A stretch of 64,000 nt of DNA from Phytophthora sp. 'mugwort'. Taxonomy: Eukaryota; Oomycota; Peronosporomycetes; Peronosporales; Peronosporaceae. The notes beneath the pieces were generated by a model. It was not told the DNA's origin. It saw only the letters and a program-made list of their open reading frames with translations, and searched no databases. Position numbers and translations under genes: made by a program. Location of the stretch: contig JAUCEF010000016.1 in the NCBI GenBank assembly GCA_033558025.1, positions 310,001-374,000 of the forward strand, given 5' to 3'. Positions within the stretch are counted from its first letter, which is position 1. Each line of letters starts with the position of its first letter. This document shows positions 42,890-53,724 of the stretch, piece after piece.

Positions 42890-44283
42890 ATGTTAAATAA
42901 GAACGTCGCACTTGATATACTGGAGCATACCGTGCCTACACCACACACAGTGAAAGAAGCCTTGGGTGGACCTCATAAAGAGCAGTGGAAAACAGCTCTG
43001 GAATTAGAGTACGACTCCTTGATCGAGAATGGAACGTGGAGACTCGTACGGCTGCCTCCCGGGCGAAAGGTTTTGCCATGTCGTTGGATACTCGTAGTAA
43101 ATTATAATGCCGACGGTACTATCCAGCGATTCAAAGCACGCCTTGTTGCACAGGTAACCACCAATAGTATAGGGTGGACTACGGCGAGGTATACGCACCG
43201 GTGGCACGATTCGAGTCACTGCGCCTAGCGCTGGCAATTGGGACCATATTGGGCTGTCATATCCACCAAATGGATGTCCATACGGCATTTTTAAACGGCA
43301 CCATGGAAGGAGAGCAAACGTTATTCATGAGGCAACCTCGCGGTTTTGTGAAGCGAGGCCACGAGCTACTGTTCTGTAAGCTACAGGAGAGTATTTATGA
43401 CCTGAAGCAAGCTCCGCGCAGCTGGTATAGAGTCCTACATACCTTTTTGACGTCAATGGGTTTTGCACGCTATCACGAAGAGTATTGCATCTACGTGCAA
43501 AAAGTGGGATAAGAATGGCTTATAGTCGTGGTATATGTTGATATCTAACGATCATGTCGCGAAGCATGAGACTCATCGACACATTAAAAGTGGAATTGTC
43601 AAAACGATTCAAAATGAAGGACCTGGGTAATATTCATTATATTCTTAAAATGGAGGTGATTCGCAATAGAGAGCAGCGGGTGATGAAAATCTCACAACAC
43701 AATACGTTGCAGAGCTGATCACCAAATACAACATGGTAAATAGCTCTCTAGTGATGACACCACAGGTTCCTGGCCTACCACTTGAGCCAGAGACAAAACT
43801 GAACGCAAGCAAATTTCTGCTCAACCGTTTGACTACAGGGGCATAGTTGGGTCACTGCAATATCTAGTCAGTGGGACACGAGCAGACATTGCTAACGCGG
43901 TAAGAGAGCTTAGCAAGTTTCTATCCTGCTAGAACCGCACGCACTGGGAAGCGACTAGGCGAGTCCTCAAATACTTAAAAGACGTCGACGTACGGTCTGT
44001 TACTCGACGGTAAAGTGAGTGACGTGACTTATGAAATGTACACAGACGCGACCTTCGTGTGTCTACCTAAAGAACGTAAATCCGTTACCGGCAATGTTAT
44101 TAAGATGGCTGGGGCCAGTGTGTCATGGTGCAGTAGCAAACAGGGAAGTGTATCACTCTCTACTGCTGAAGCAGAACTCATCGCAGTAAAGGAGCCAAGG
44201 AAAGTGAGTGGCTGTGGCATCTGCTAAGCGAAATGGGGTTTCAGCAACGGGTACCAGTGCAAGCATGGTGCGATAGTAACGCA
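42890..44283 (+). pseudogene. copia reverse transcriptase and RNase H
   Basis: Frame 42890-43155 reads QWKTALELEYDSLIENGTWR and KVLPCRWILVVNYNADGTIQ RFKARLVAQ. After a frameshift, 43174-43512 reads VYAPVARFESLRLALAIGTI, HIHQMDVHTAFLNG and YDLKQAPRSWYRVL. The YVDD catalytic box near 43535 is damaged (VVVYVDI then stop). RNase H at 44015-44227 reads YTDATF, KSVTGNVIKMAGASVSWCSS and SLSTAEAELIAV. Coding ends at CDSNA near 44283, where it runs directly into the LTR repeat, so the RNase H C-terminus is deleted. Confidence 0.85.
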
Positions 44284-44353
44284 TTTGCCTCAGACTGAGC
44301 ACATTGTCTAGAGTAGGGCAATTAGGAATAACGGATAAATACACACGTAGTGA
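44284..44353 (+). repeat. LTR fragment, 3' copy
   Basis: Second copy of the 70-bp repeat, fused to the truncated RNase H frame. The shared bases TTTGCC at the junction suggest a short-homology deletion. Confidence 0.7.
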
Positions 44354-44638
44354 ATCTTTACATGGTTGAGCTCGTTTTGCAGGAGAGGAGGAAGCATATG
44401 TGTGTTTTGATCTACAAAGTTCTCTTTCATTTATTATGGCACCATTTACCTTTCAAGCTCCAGATCTCCGGAAATTATCGCTGACTGTGTAAACTCAAGC
44501 ATAAGATCAGTCTGTAACAAGTAGATTAAATGTATTTTAGCTATTCCGTTTTAGTTATTGTTTAGTATGACTTCGTTCTTAGCTTCGACCAGGAGTTCAT
44601 CTTGGCCAGAATGTTTCAACCCGGCTATTTCTTACATC

Positions 44639-45910
44639 TTACAGGACGACCAAGACCAGCAGCGATGAAACCAGGGCGGCGACTCCAGTTGCAACGGTCG
44701 ACAACTTGGCAGCAGAAGATGACCCCGTAGCGGTTGCCGTATCGGAGGTGCCGAACGGCTCCACAATGGTCTGGTCTGCGAACGTGCAATCCCCATTGTT
44801 CGGGATGTGCAAAGGCAACGCTGTGGCGTACGAGTCGATGTAGCTTGCCATTCCCAGAAATCCGTCCACAACTCCGGAATCAGTACTAGAGCTTCCAAGC
44901 ACCGCCGATCCAGAGTCGACGTCATACATTCCAGCAATTAAACCGTCTATGACCCCCATGAACATTATGGGCATGTTCGTCGATGTGGTGGCGTAGTCCA
45001 GCAACAGATTGCCGCGAAGTGACTTACCAGCCGCGAACAGATCCGAAAGTTTGATATCAGTGCCATCGGCGTCCAGAGTGAGAGAGAACATCGGCCATGA
45101 TCCCATGTGCTGAATCAGCTGGTCCACAGGCTGCAGGCAAATTCCCATGGTGTCCACACCGTTAGTCCCGAACCCGAGCGTTACTTGGCTAGTTTTCGTT
45201 GTCGTAAACTTTTTGCCAGAAAACGCGTTACACATCTGGTCGTTCGGGACTTGCACCATGCTCAATATGTCGGGGAGAGGGTCTTGCTCGGAAGTCATGA
45301 ACGAGAAGGAATTTAGGATCGAGTATCCGCACATTTCCTTGGTGACAGTGCCCTTCAGGTTCGTGTAAGTCCGTTCCGAGCACGCGACGTTAGTGGCCAA
45401 CTCGAGAAGTTTCTTCACCATTTCGTCCAAGGAGGCACCGAAAAGTGAATTGGTCTTGGTGAGGAAGTCGTCGCAGCACGTATTAGTGCTGTCGAACGCA
45501 TCCATTATCGACTCTGTCATGGCCGTCTGGATGCACGGGACCACAGTGTCTTCAATCATTGGGCATGCCGAGGACCACCCATCTGCAGTACTGAGGTCGA
45601 GGTCGAAGTTCTCGAGAGTAGAGAGGCACGTTTGCAGAGTTTTCGATCCAGAGAGCGAAACGTAAACGGCCTCAGGGTCGATCGCGGCGGCGCATTTGGA
45701 AAACCACGGGAAAGCACTATCAATATCGGTGAACGCCGTGTCGACAGGAAGCACAGAGGGGTCCACTTGGAACCATGACGCAATTGTTAGAATGAGGGTG
45801 CTGGTGGGATCGGACAGAGTCTTGCAAGTTGCAGCGTCGGCGACTTGATACGAGCTGAGGATCAACGCGAGCCTAAGCAACGGTCGAAGACGAAGAAGGC
45901 TGAGCTGCAT
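44639..45910 (-). CDS. GPI-anchored cysteine-rich secreted protein, function unknown
   Basis: A 423-residue protein predicted to be exported and attached to the outer plasma membrane or wall. The start at 45910 opens with a signal peptide, MQLSLLRLRPLLRLALILSS YQVADA, with cleavage expected after ADA. The frame is open upstream for 55 more codons to an ATG at 46075, but that extension would bury the signal peptide, so I reject it. The mature part has 12 cysteines, which could form six disulfides, including a CC pair (TNTCCDDF). The C-terminus is typical for a GPI signal: small residues (TATGSSSAAK) followed by a hydrophobic tail LSTVATGVAALVSSLLVLVVL. I do not recognise the family; it is not an elicitin by cysteine pattern. 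A decayed paralogue lies at 37050-37393, so this is a small local family. Its neighbour 445 bp upstream on the same strand is triosephosphate isomerase. Confidence 0.8.
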   Translation of the reverse strand: MQLSLLRLRPLLRLALILSSYQVADAATCKTLSDPTSTLILTIASWFQVDPSVLPVDTAFTDIDSAFPWFSKCAAAIDPEAVYVSLSGSKTLQTCLSTLENFDLDLSTADGWSSACPMIEDTVVPCIQTAMTESIMDAFDSTNTCCDDFLTKTNSLFGASLDEMVKKLLELATNVACSERTYTNLKGTVTKEMCGYSILNSFSFMTSEQDPLPDILSMVQVPNDQMCNAFSGKKFTTTKTSQVTLGFGTNGVDTMGICLQPVDQLIQHMGSWPMFSLTLDADGTDIKLSDLFAAGKSLRGNLLLDYATTSTNMPIMFMGVIDGLIAGMYDVDSGSAVLGSSSTDSGVVDGFLGMASYIDSYATALPLHIPNNGDCTFADQTIVEPFGTSDTATATGSSSAAKLSTVATGVAALVSSLLVLVVL

Positions 45911-46355
45911 TGTCGATAGCGGGCACTGGTGGGTGTTGTCGAAAGAGAAGGTAGCAGAATGCTTTGAAGGGAAGCATGAACTTCTTGCGCAACCAACCCC
46001 TTGAAGGGCGTCGTTGTAGTCTTGCCCATCGTCCTCGCAAAATGGTCTAGCTGCGAAGATAGCAGAAGTATCCATACCAATGCAGTTTAGTTATTGATAG
46101 CGAAGGCATAAGAAACAGGAAAACAAAAGCGCCCTTCTTAGGACGGTATTTTTGACTTGAAGTCAGCTGTGAATATGAATTCTTCGCTTAGACGCTGATA
46201 AGTTTCGTTAGCCCTTTCGTGCAAAACAGACTAATAGACAAATTTATCGTGCTTGTGTTTCTTGTTTAGTATTAACGCATTAAAATGGTGTTCTGCCCAC
46301 TCCTAGAGAGCTGAACAGACTAGACTACTAGGCCACCAAGAGTCGAGTGAGGCAC

Positions 46356-47108
46356 TTAAAAGGCGCTCTTGATGATCTTCTCGAACTCGGGCTTGAGCGC
46401 GGCACCGCCGACCAGGAAACCGTCGACGTCGGCAAGGGCGATGAGCTCCTCGCAGTTGTCGCCCTTGACGGAGCCGCCGTAGATGATGCGGACGTTCTCA
46501 GCGACGGCAGGGGACACCTTGCCGGCGATCCAGGCACGCAGGTCCTTGTGGGCCTCCTGCGCCTGGGCGGGGGTGGCCACGACGCCCGTGCCGATGGCCC
46601 ACACGGGCTCGTAGGCGATGACGATGCGGGCCCAGTCAGCCTCGCTCACGAGGTTAGCCAGGGCCTGTGTCTGACGGGTAAGTACATCCAGGGTTTTGTT
46701 GGACTGGCGCTCCTCGAGGGACTCGCCGATGCAGAAAATGACCTTAAGGCCCAAGTCCAGTGCGCGCTTGGTCTTCTTGGCCACGATCTCGTCCGTTTCG
46801 CCGTAGTAGGCGCGACGCTCAGAGTGGCCAGTGATGGTCCACTCGAGGCCGAAGTCGATGAGCTGCTCGGCCGCGATCTCGCCCGTGTAGGCGCCCGTAC
46901 CCGTCAGACTCACGTTCTGCGCGCTCACGGCGATTTTCTTCTGCAGGAGCGACTTGGCCAGGTCCAAGTGAAGCGCCGGGGGCGACACGACTACCTCCAC
47001 CTTGTCCGATGTGATCTCCACCTTATTGAGCAGAGCGCACAGGTCCTTGACGGACTGCACCGTGCCGTTGCACTTCCAGTTGCCACCGATGAGGTACGTA
47101 CGAGCCAT
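46356..47108 (-). CDS. TPI: Triosephosphate isomerase
   Basis: A 250-residue glycolytic enzyme interconverting dihydroxyacetone phosphate and glyceraldehyde 3-phosphate. The sequence starts MARTYLIGGNWKCNG with the substrate-binding Asn10 and Lys12. The electrophile His95 sits in TITGHSERR, the catalytic base Glu167 in IAYEPVWAIGTG (also loop 6), and the phosphate-binding IIYGGSVKGDN and GFLVGGAAL are present. Length and all catalytic residues match the family. No obvious organelle-targeting extension is present, so this is the probable cytosolic form. Codon use is GC-rich at third positions, as expected for a highly expressed gene. It has no intron. A long antisense frame covering it (46347-47159, +) is a shadow. 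It is the clearest housekeeping gene in the window. Confidence 0.97.
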   Translation of the reverse strand: MARTYLIGGNWKCNGTVQSVKDLCALLNKVEITSDKVEVVVSPPALHLDLAKSLLQKKIAVSAQNVSLTGTGAYTGEIAAEQLIDFGLEWTITGHSERRAYYGETDEIVAKKTKRALDLGLKVIFCIGESLEERQSNKTLDVLTRQTQALANLVSEADWARIVIAYEPVWAIGTGVVATPAQAQEAHKDLRAWIAGKVSPAVAENVRIIYGGSVKGDNCEELIALADVDGFLVGGAALKPEFEKIIKSAF

Positions 47109-47152
47109 TGTGAGGTTAGGAAGAGGTTCTTGCTGCTTGCGAGGACGCGAGA

Positions 47153-47168
47153 AGATTGAGTTGTGAGC
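47153..47168 (-). promoter_or_regulatory. TPI: Possible initiator of the triosephosphate isomerase gene
   Basis: Reads GCTCACAACTCAATCT on the minus strand, matching 11-12 of 16 positions of GCTCATTYBNCAWTTT. It is about 45-60 bp upstream of the ATG. Confidence 0.4.
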
Positions 47169-47309
47169 GAAAGCGATCCAACCTTGGAGCCCCCCGCTGG
47201 CCCGTTAAGATACGCGGAGCCATGTGGCGGGTCGACGTATGGCCCAACCCGTTTGGTTGATGATGAAGTTTGTATTTGAAACTCGGCCCGCGGGTTTCGT
47301 GTGACATGG

Positions 47310-49740
47310 CTTCGTGAGTAATCGACGCGACGATGTCACTGACGCAGGTTTATGACAGGTGCGTGTTTCTGTCGAAAACGCCCCCAAGCAGAAAAAGTAG
47401 GCGAAAGTATCCTTGCTTTTAACTCCGTCAATCGACACTCGAGGCAATCTCTTGCCGTGTGTTAATCAGCTGCCGAAGGAGAGCAAAGAACCGCGGGGCA
47501 AGGCCTCGCTCGATTGGATGAGAAGAAAGCAGGGTCAGCTTCGAATCCCTCTGACGTGGCCGCGCTCTCCCCGCCGCACTTCAATGCAATCAAGACGGAG
47601 GCGAGATTGCTGGCACGCTGCCAGCGATAAGGGGCCTTCCATTTCCCAAGCGGCGGGGCGAGCGACGGCCGGCAATGGCTTCCAACATTGCTTCTGAGCA
47701 TCGGCGAGTGCTGTGAAGACGTTCTCGAAGTATCTACTGGTAATGCAACGGACAAAGTGATTCCAGCGTGGTGCTCGCCACAGGACTACAGACAAATGGA
47801 GGCAAAGCGAAACCTTTGCAGTTGTCACGATGCCTTTGGCGGCTTAAGCAAGGAGTCGCCATATGATCTATCTACCACCTGGTGAAAGGGACTGATATCG
47901 ATGCAGCTAAGTGTCATCTGCTTCTGGGATAAACCTACGATTTCTGGCGTTCTACATGAATGGTGCGCAAAAGTCGCCGGCATCGTAAGCACGATCCACC
48001 AGCTTACCACGCTGAGTTTCGCATGGGTTGGCTCTTGTGCTGCTGCCATGGCTAGGATCCACCAACCGTCGACGACCAATCAAACTTCTGTGTACCCACG
48101 CTACCATGGTGAACGAAGAAAAGGAAATATTTTTTTCCGAAAGAATGATAACAATTTTGTGTGGGTGGTGGAAACGCACCTGACTGAATATCCTCTTTGG
48201 TGAACGACTAATGGAGTTATGCAGGAAAACTCTACCTGGATCGCATTTCAGAGCTCACGATTTCCGAAGCCGGTGCTCAGTCCACATGCTCAGTTTCAGC
48301 TTCTGCATCTTCACTTCTTTCGCGTACGCTGGCCCCACGTGTCGAGGTGGTGGGTGAATGCTCTGCATCATGCTACAGTACCAGAAGTCCCACAAACAGT
48401 GAAGCCAAACGCTGGTATTGAGTTAACTTCCGTGAGTATCTTCCTATCAGGAATAAAACTACTAACTTATCTACTGCAACGCGTATCCGAAGCCTATGGA
48501 GTACTGGTTTTCCATCATCGTATTCCAGATCGTCGATTTCGCTGGTTACATCATAATCTGCAACTACTCGTGTGGAAAGCGTTATTATAGTTGCCTGGTA
48601 GAATTGATGTTATAAGAACGCCGCAAAAGGATTAACATCAATGCGATTTGGATGGATCTTTTGTCGAATCGAAATGTTTGCATACGCGCTCGACTATTAC
48701 GCGGAGAACAGGTGCGTCACAGAAAAACTTGAATGCCCGTCGGAGCGCAGCAGAGGCGGGCAGGACCACATACTTCTTTAATTTCAACCAATCGTTTCTT
48801 TATATTTCCACCAATGGCCGCCTTCGGCGGAATATTGTTTTAGCGAATGAGGGCCGCCTTCGCTGCGCTCGGCAGCCAATGGGATTGGTCCAGAATCACG
48901 TTATGGTGTGACAGACGGAAGGAGCGACGTTAGCGTTGAGTTTTAGGATACGTTTAGGTCACCACTTTGCATTTTGATATATGAAACTTACCCAGGCCGT
49001 CTCTTTTGGTGCGGTTTTCTCTGCTTTGAGACCTCTGAGAGGTGCGTTATTAGACAAAATACGAGGCATTAGGGCCAATTACAAACAAAGATACGGGCGT
49101 TCCAAAATCATATTTCGCTTAAAGACTCGTTTGACGCCCAATCGTGTGATACCTTTATGGTAGGTGTGACTCCAATCGCCAGACTAGTCTAAATTCCTGT
49201 ATCCTAGAGGACCTTAAGTACCTGATCTCCAAGGTTTGGTAGAATCAAAACATAGAACTCAGCTTTGGTGCGTCAGCCACAAAACTATTAAATTGTTCGT
49301 CAGTTTTACACCTGCAGCACCTCTTGAATGCCTAGAGCGCACATATATACTCTTACATGTCAGCTCCAGTAAGTTAGCGGTCTCCCTCGCGTCGGCTTGG
49401 GCCACCGCATTCTGTCCGCGATTGTCTTGCTCGTGCCGCAACTTCGTCATGTTCGCGTTTTTGCTTCTCCACCTTATTGTATGCACCCTTCCAAGTCCAC
49501 CACCTGATCGAGCGAAGACCCCAGCTTGACACCAAGAGCAGCCATGACGAGGCTGGGGTGTCGGCGATCCTGTTCTTAACGACCCCCAATCACCTCGATC
49601 GGCTTAACTCGGGGTCACTAGCGGAGCGGGCACGTGGGAAGTGGTTAGTCTCAGTAAAAAGGGTTGGCCCCCCCTCCGCTGCGCTCCGGGGGCGTTGGTA
49701 CTGTGGCACTGAATGCGGTCACTCACTCACTATATCACTA
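47310..49740. other. Unassigned stretch
   Basis: About 2.4 kb without a recognisable gene. Frames up to 123 codons (48219-48590, +) lack motifs. Short hairpins occur at about 48817-48829 (CCGCCTTCGGCGG) and 48851-48871 (around GCCGCCTTCGCTGCGCTCGG), the latter similar to the hairpin at about 49670-49695. Confidence 0.4.
49670..49695 (-). repeat. GC-rich hairpin downstream of the Helitron helicase
   Basis: Minus strand GCCCCCGGAGCGCAGCGGAG followed by GGGG. Helitrons usually carry a GC-rich hairpin just inside their 3' end. Its place 55-80 bp after the helicase frame fits. A CTRR-T end was not clearly found. Confidence 0.4.
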
Positions 49741-49744
49741 AATA

Positions 49745-50720
49745 TCACTCACTGACAATCTGAACTTGAAATTTATTATTTGCTGCCTACATGCCATTCT
49801 CTTCAAAAAATCTCTGTACACGATGTTCTTGGTGTGCACCTTCCCATCCTCGTCTATGGCTTCCGGGTCAACGGCAATATTGATCGCTTTCCTTGAAGTC
49901 ACCCTTGAAAGCGCCACATATTGCTGTCCGTGGGCAAAAACCGGTGTTTACAAGTAGATTCCGACGTGGCGAATCGACTGTCCTTGGGCCTTGTTGATCG
50001 TCATGGCAAATGCTGGTACCATGGGAAACTGCTTCGCCTTAGCTTGAATGGAAGCTCTTTGTCATCGTCCTCGGTGTAGAAGATGATCCTAGGGATGAAA
50101 ACTCCCTTACCCTTGGAGGGTCCTGACATCACAGTTTCATCAATGCTTCGCTCCCGCAATGACACCACGCGTAGTCGCGTTCCATTGCACAGTCCTGCGT
50201 CGCCGTTCAGGTTGCGAATCATGATGATGGGCATTCCAACCTTCAAAACAATCCTGTGTGGCGGGACCCCTGAGAAGTTGAGTGAATTCAAAGACTCTTG
50301 CTCAAACATGTTGGAATCCGCGACTCCTTCGAGACTGTCAGTCGATAGATACTCTTTCGTTTCTCCTGTCAGCCGCTCATCAATCATATCGTTGATACGT
50401 TGAACACTTGCGTTGGTCGGGGCCAGGATGGCGCGCTCAACAAAAGTACTCATCTGGTGAGTCTTCACGTTCAATACCTGGGTACAGACATTAATCAGCG
50501 GGTTGATATTGCGAGCCCGTCGGTCATCTTCGGGATCGTCGAAGTCGGACCCGTGAGCTCCGTCGTCCGGGAGAAGATTGGAGTTTGGTGCTGGTTCCAT
50601 GTCCTCGTCGTATTTGGTTTCTTCGTTGGTCGCGGATCTACGTGCCCGAGGCTCAGGAAACACTGGGACGCAGACGTGTCGGCTCTCGATCGCTATGTCG
50701 CGGTCTGCGACCCGAGCCTG
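49745..50720 (-). pseudogene. Helitron Pif1-type helicase, C-terminal part
   Basis: The minus-strand frame 50663-50030 reads AILAPTNASVQRINDMIDER, EYLSTDSLEG, GVPPHRIVLKVGMPIIMIRN LNGDAGLCNGTRLRVV and IPRIIFY, which follow the C-terminal helicase domain of Helitron Rep/Helicase proteins. After a frameshift at about 50030 it continues AFAMTINKAQGQSIRHVGIY, a stop, then VFAHGQQYVALSRVTSRKAI, the final helicase motifs. The replication initiator (HUH) domain and the first helicase motifs are absent, so this is a deleted copy. Helitrons move by rolling-circle replication. Confidence 0.85.
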
Positions 50721-50914
50721 TGTTAGTTGAAGGCTGAGCGATTCCGGCCCCTATACCAATACCAGATGCCGTAGTGCACACAGGAACGTGTGCGATTGTC
50801 CAATCCGACGGTTGAATTGTAGACGGAACATTCGTGCGCGAAGTACCGTGGACATCAACGCGGTAGCGGTGGGCCTCGACGTGGAGGTGATCGCAACAGC
50901 TTGCAACGCAGAAA

Positions 50915-51100
50915 CTAAGCTGGAATCACTGCCGAAGCTTCACGCGCGCTTGCCTCTCTCTTCTCTTTGCGGAAGCGACTCAGCGATGACCTTAAGTTGG
51001 CCAGCCGTCTCTTCTTCGCGGCAGGGGTTTCATCTCCACCCGGCGAACCGTACGCCGCCTTCACTACTGCTTCGCTTGTGTACTTCCACTTTCTTGCCAC
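50915..51100 (-). pseudogene. Basic N-terminal fragment, possibly the Helitron protein start
   Basis: A 61-codon frame (MARKWKYTSEAVVKAAYGSP ... KKRRLANLRSSLSRFRKEKR) upstream of the helicase tail and in the same orientation. Basic N-termini of this type are common in Helitron proteins, but there is no conserved motif to prove it. Confidence 0.35.
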
Positions 51101-51119
51101 GGCCCCTGCAATAAGTTAC

Positions 51120-53660
51120 CCTATTATTAATTAATTTTAGTTTGACGTCAAAACCTACAAATGTTAAGCTACTAATCTACTGTATGCAAACGACTATCGG
51201 TATGGGTGGATGGAAATCAGCATAAAACCCTGTATGGGTAGGCTTGTAACGTGTCCCGACACCGCGACTACCAGAACGACGACATGCCATCCAACCGAAC
51301 GACCGCGTCGTCTTATAATACCACCCGACGCGGCAGAAGCTGACCTCAAGCAGGCCGTCCGACCACAATATCCTTAGACGCAGCACAAATCACAATTCAA
51401 TCGACGGCAAAACACCTCATCTAGCCCAGGCTTCGAACCTTACTTTATTTTCTTCTCTTTTTGTCTTCTTCTCTTGTTTTGTCCCGCACCTCCGCTTTTA
51501 CCTCCTTTTTGCATAACTCGCTTATTGTGTCGCCTCTCAATACCTTTGGAGAGACGACAGCGAGTTCTTTTGATGCTGAGGCGATAACCCACCGCACGTT
51601 TTTGATGGGTCACTTCCTTTGATGACCGTGGGTGAGTGTCAGCTTAATGCCACTGAGCTTATTCAGCTCAGGCAATTTACCGTGTTAGTTGTAAAGGGGT
51701 AATGGGTCAGCTGTTGGGCTATTTGTTTTTCGTAAGGCACGTCCACTGGGCATCATAGGCATTGAGGGGTCTCAAAAACCGCAACTCGCAACCGAAATCC
51801 TACAAAATTGTTTGTCAAACTACCCGTAATTGGCCAATCCTCTACACAGTTGTTATAAGCGACTTAGTCACTTCGATCGAGACGCACGAAGCCATTCCGA
51901 TGGAGTGGATATTAAACATGCGGTCGGCGGTTCCAATTACCGCAGCAAAAAGGTTTCCTTGGTACAGGTCCCAAATTGCCTAAAGTAAGATGTAAGCCAT
52001 AAGCCCTCATTTACTGTCTTCAGCGACTCGGCCCAGATCTCCGATCCAGGCTCCGTGACTGTCCGCATGCCACCCCACCGCGGACACAGAAGCTGCTGAG
52101 GATGTTTCCATCCACAGTGCCAGTCCCATGCATGTATGTACATGTACACAACCACTGTCCGAGGGTGAGGCAGGCAGCCCGGACAAGCCGGCTTTTCTCG
52201 CTGCATGGATCTGTCCCGCTACCCGGAACTAAGGAGACTTCCCATGCCACCGGTGGGAGACATGGACGCCTCAGAGTTACGGTTCCGAAGAGCAAGAGGT
52301 GCGGCGGGGTTAGTTCTTGATACGGCGCCGGGGCCAGCTGCAGTCTTTTTATCGTCCTATTTCCTGGAATGGTGCCGCCGGGGGTAGAATCCCCACCTCG
52401 GTAAAAAGCAATTTTTGCCAGAAAGGAGCGAAATGCGGCCCTACGGTTACATTTGCTTCGAGGGGGTCGGCCTGGCTGTGTGGAGCACACTGTCAGGGAA
52501 TAGGCTTCTCTGGGGGCTTGCTAGGCCGCTGCGGTGTGACCGTCATAGGCTACCCATCCCTCCGTGCAGTGGTGGTGCTACACCGAATGCACGGCTCCGT
52601 TTCTCCCTCTCTAACACGCACAGTAGAGCCTCGAACTGCCCTGAAGGTAGCAGTCCTAACAGCGGAAACCCGACACCATATAAAGTAGTTTATTACGCAC
52701 ATATGCACCTACACTTACCCTGCGGCGGTCCTGTGCGCGGGACCCTAGCTCCTTGTTCAGACGCCGTGTCGTCCGCGCGCTTCCTCGCTCCGCTGCCGCC
52801 GCTCAATTGTCGATTGACAGGTATGACTGTGAGATCCGTCTAAGTTCGATTGTTCCCGGTTAGGTACGGTTTAAACCGTCACGCTCGGCTATTTTTGCAA
52901 TTTCGGGCATAGTTTTTGCAGTCCGGACGGTAGTGGCAGTCGGTGTGCTAGGTGAGTGAAGTGTTGCAATCGTCGAGGGAAAGGATGCCAAAAGAGAGGC
53001 TGAGGCGACAGGAGAAGGAGTGACAAGACGGACAGACAGTTTGCTTTTTTAGTAAGGAGGGAATACGATGGGGTATAAAGCACTGATTCCCGTGTGCATG
53101 AGTAATTTGGGCGGAGACGTAGATAATGTTGACTTCACGCTTTTCGACTAGCGACATGAGCGTCTTGATTCTGGTGCTGGTTAATGCACACCTAAAAGTG
53201 TTATAATTATCCTAAAAAACGTGCGGTATATTACGGTATTAGATCCCTTTAGGACTAATTAGCTTGGTGAATTAGAACAGTTACCATATCATCACGACTC
53301 CGACCGTCGCCGCATTTCCGACTAGCATCCGACCATATCGCAGAATTTTATATCCCACCAAGTTGTGGAGGCTTTCGTAAAATGACATACAGCCCGTAAA
53401 AAATCCCCTCGCAAATGACTGGCTCATTGATAGGTGGCAGGCGTAATTACATCTTGCAAATGAGTGGCACACGTGCAATTTTGACTGCGCCATTTTGCCT
53501 GCGACCTCAGTGATCGATTGACCACCTGGCCTGGTGAATTGAGGGGTTGTGCCCATGACACTTCTAAGAGGGTTGTCGCTACCACAAAGAACCGTGGTCG
53601 TTAATTCCCGTCGATCCTCCAGCTGGGTATCCCCGGCGATGTTGTTGTCTAACCCCCCCC
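51120..53660. other. Unassigned repeat-like stretch
   Basis: About 2.5 kb. A C/T-rich part lies at about 51440-51510. Region 52180-52690 has long open frames on both strands without known motifs and looks like a non-coding repeat. At 52377-52400 there is a T-arm-like GGGGGTAGAATCCCC. No gene was identified. Confidence 0.35.
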
Positions 53661-53724
53661 ACCGATGTAGCTCAATGGAAGAGCTCCCGAAAGGGAAGGA
53701 GGTGGTTCGATTCCACCCATCGGG
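53661..53724 (+). pseudogene. tRNA-like sequence with A and B boxes
   Basis: Begins ACCGATGTAGCTCAATGGAA. D-arm GCTC/GAGC, a perfect T-arm (GGTGG TTCGATT CCACC) with a consensus B box GGTTCGATTCC, and an acceptor stem pairing at six of seven positions with CATCGGG. The space between the D- and T-arms is too short (about 15 nt) for a normal anticodon arm and variable loop, so it is a tRNA relic or a SINE head, not a working tRNA. Confidence 0.6.

Larger units (their letters stand above)
39798..44353 (+). mobile_element. Ty1/copia retrotransposon, degraded
   Basis: A 70-bp direct repeat at 39798-39867 and 44284-44353 (69/70 identical by eye, starting TTTGCCTCAGACTGAGCACA) bounds the element and represents parts of its two LTRs. 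Between them lie gag, protease, integrase, reverse transcriptase and RNase H in copia order, all on the plus strand and broken by several frameshifts and stops. Full LTR ends and target-site duplication were not resolved. Confidence 0.85.

Noticed and set aside
45911..46075. Upstream in-frame start for the GPI-anchored protein
   Set aside because: It would place 55 residues before a clear signal peptide.
46347..47159. 270-codon plus-strand frame opposite triosephosphate isomerase
   Set aside because: Antisense shadow caused by GC-rich third codon positions; the minus-strand gene carries all catalytic residues.
52377..52400. T-arm-like sequence as a tRNA gene
   Set aside because: No matching A box or acceptor stem upstream, and the B-box core is not consensus.
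51937..52490. 156-codon minus-strand frame and overlapping plus-strand frames as genes
   Set aside because: Open frames on both strands in GC-rich repeat-like DNA with no recognisable domain.
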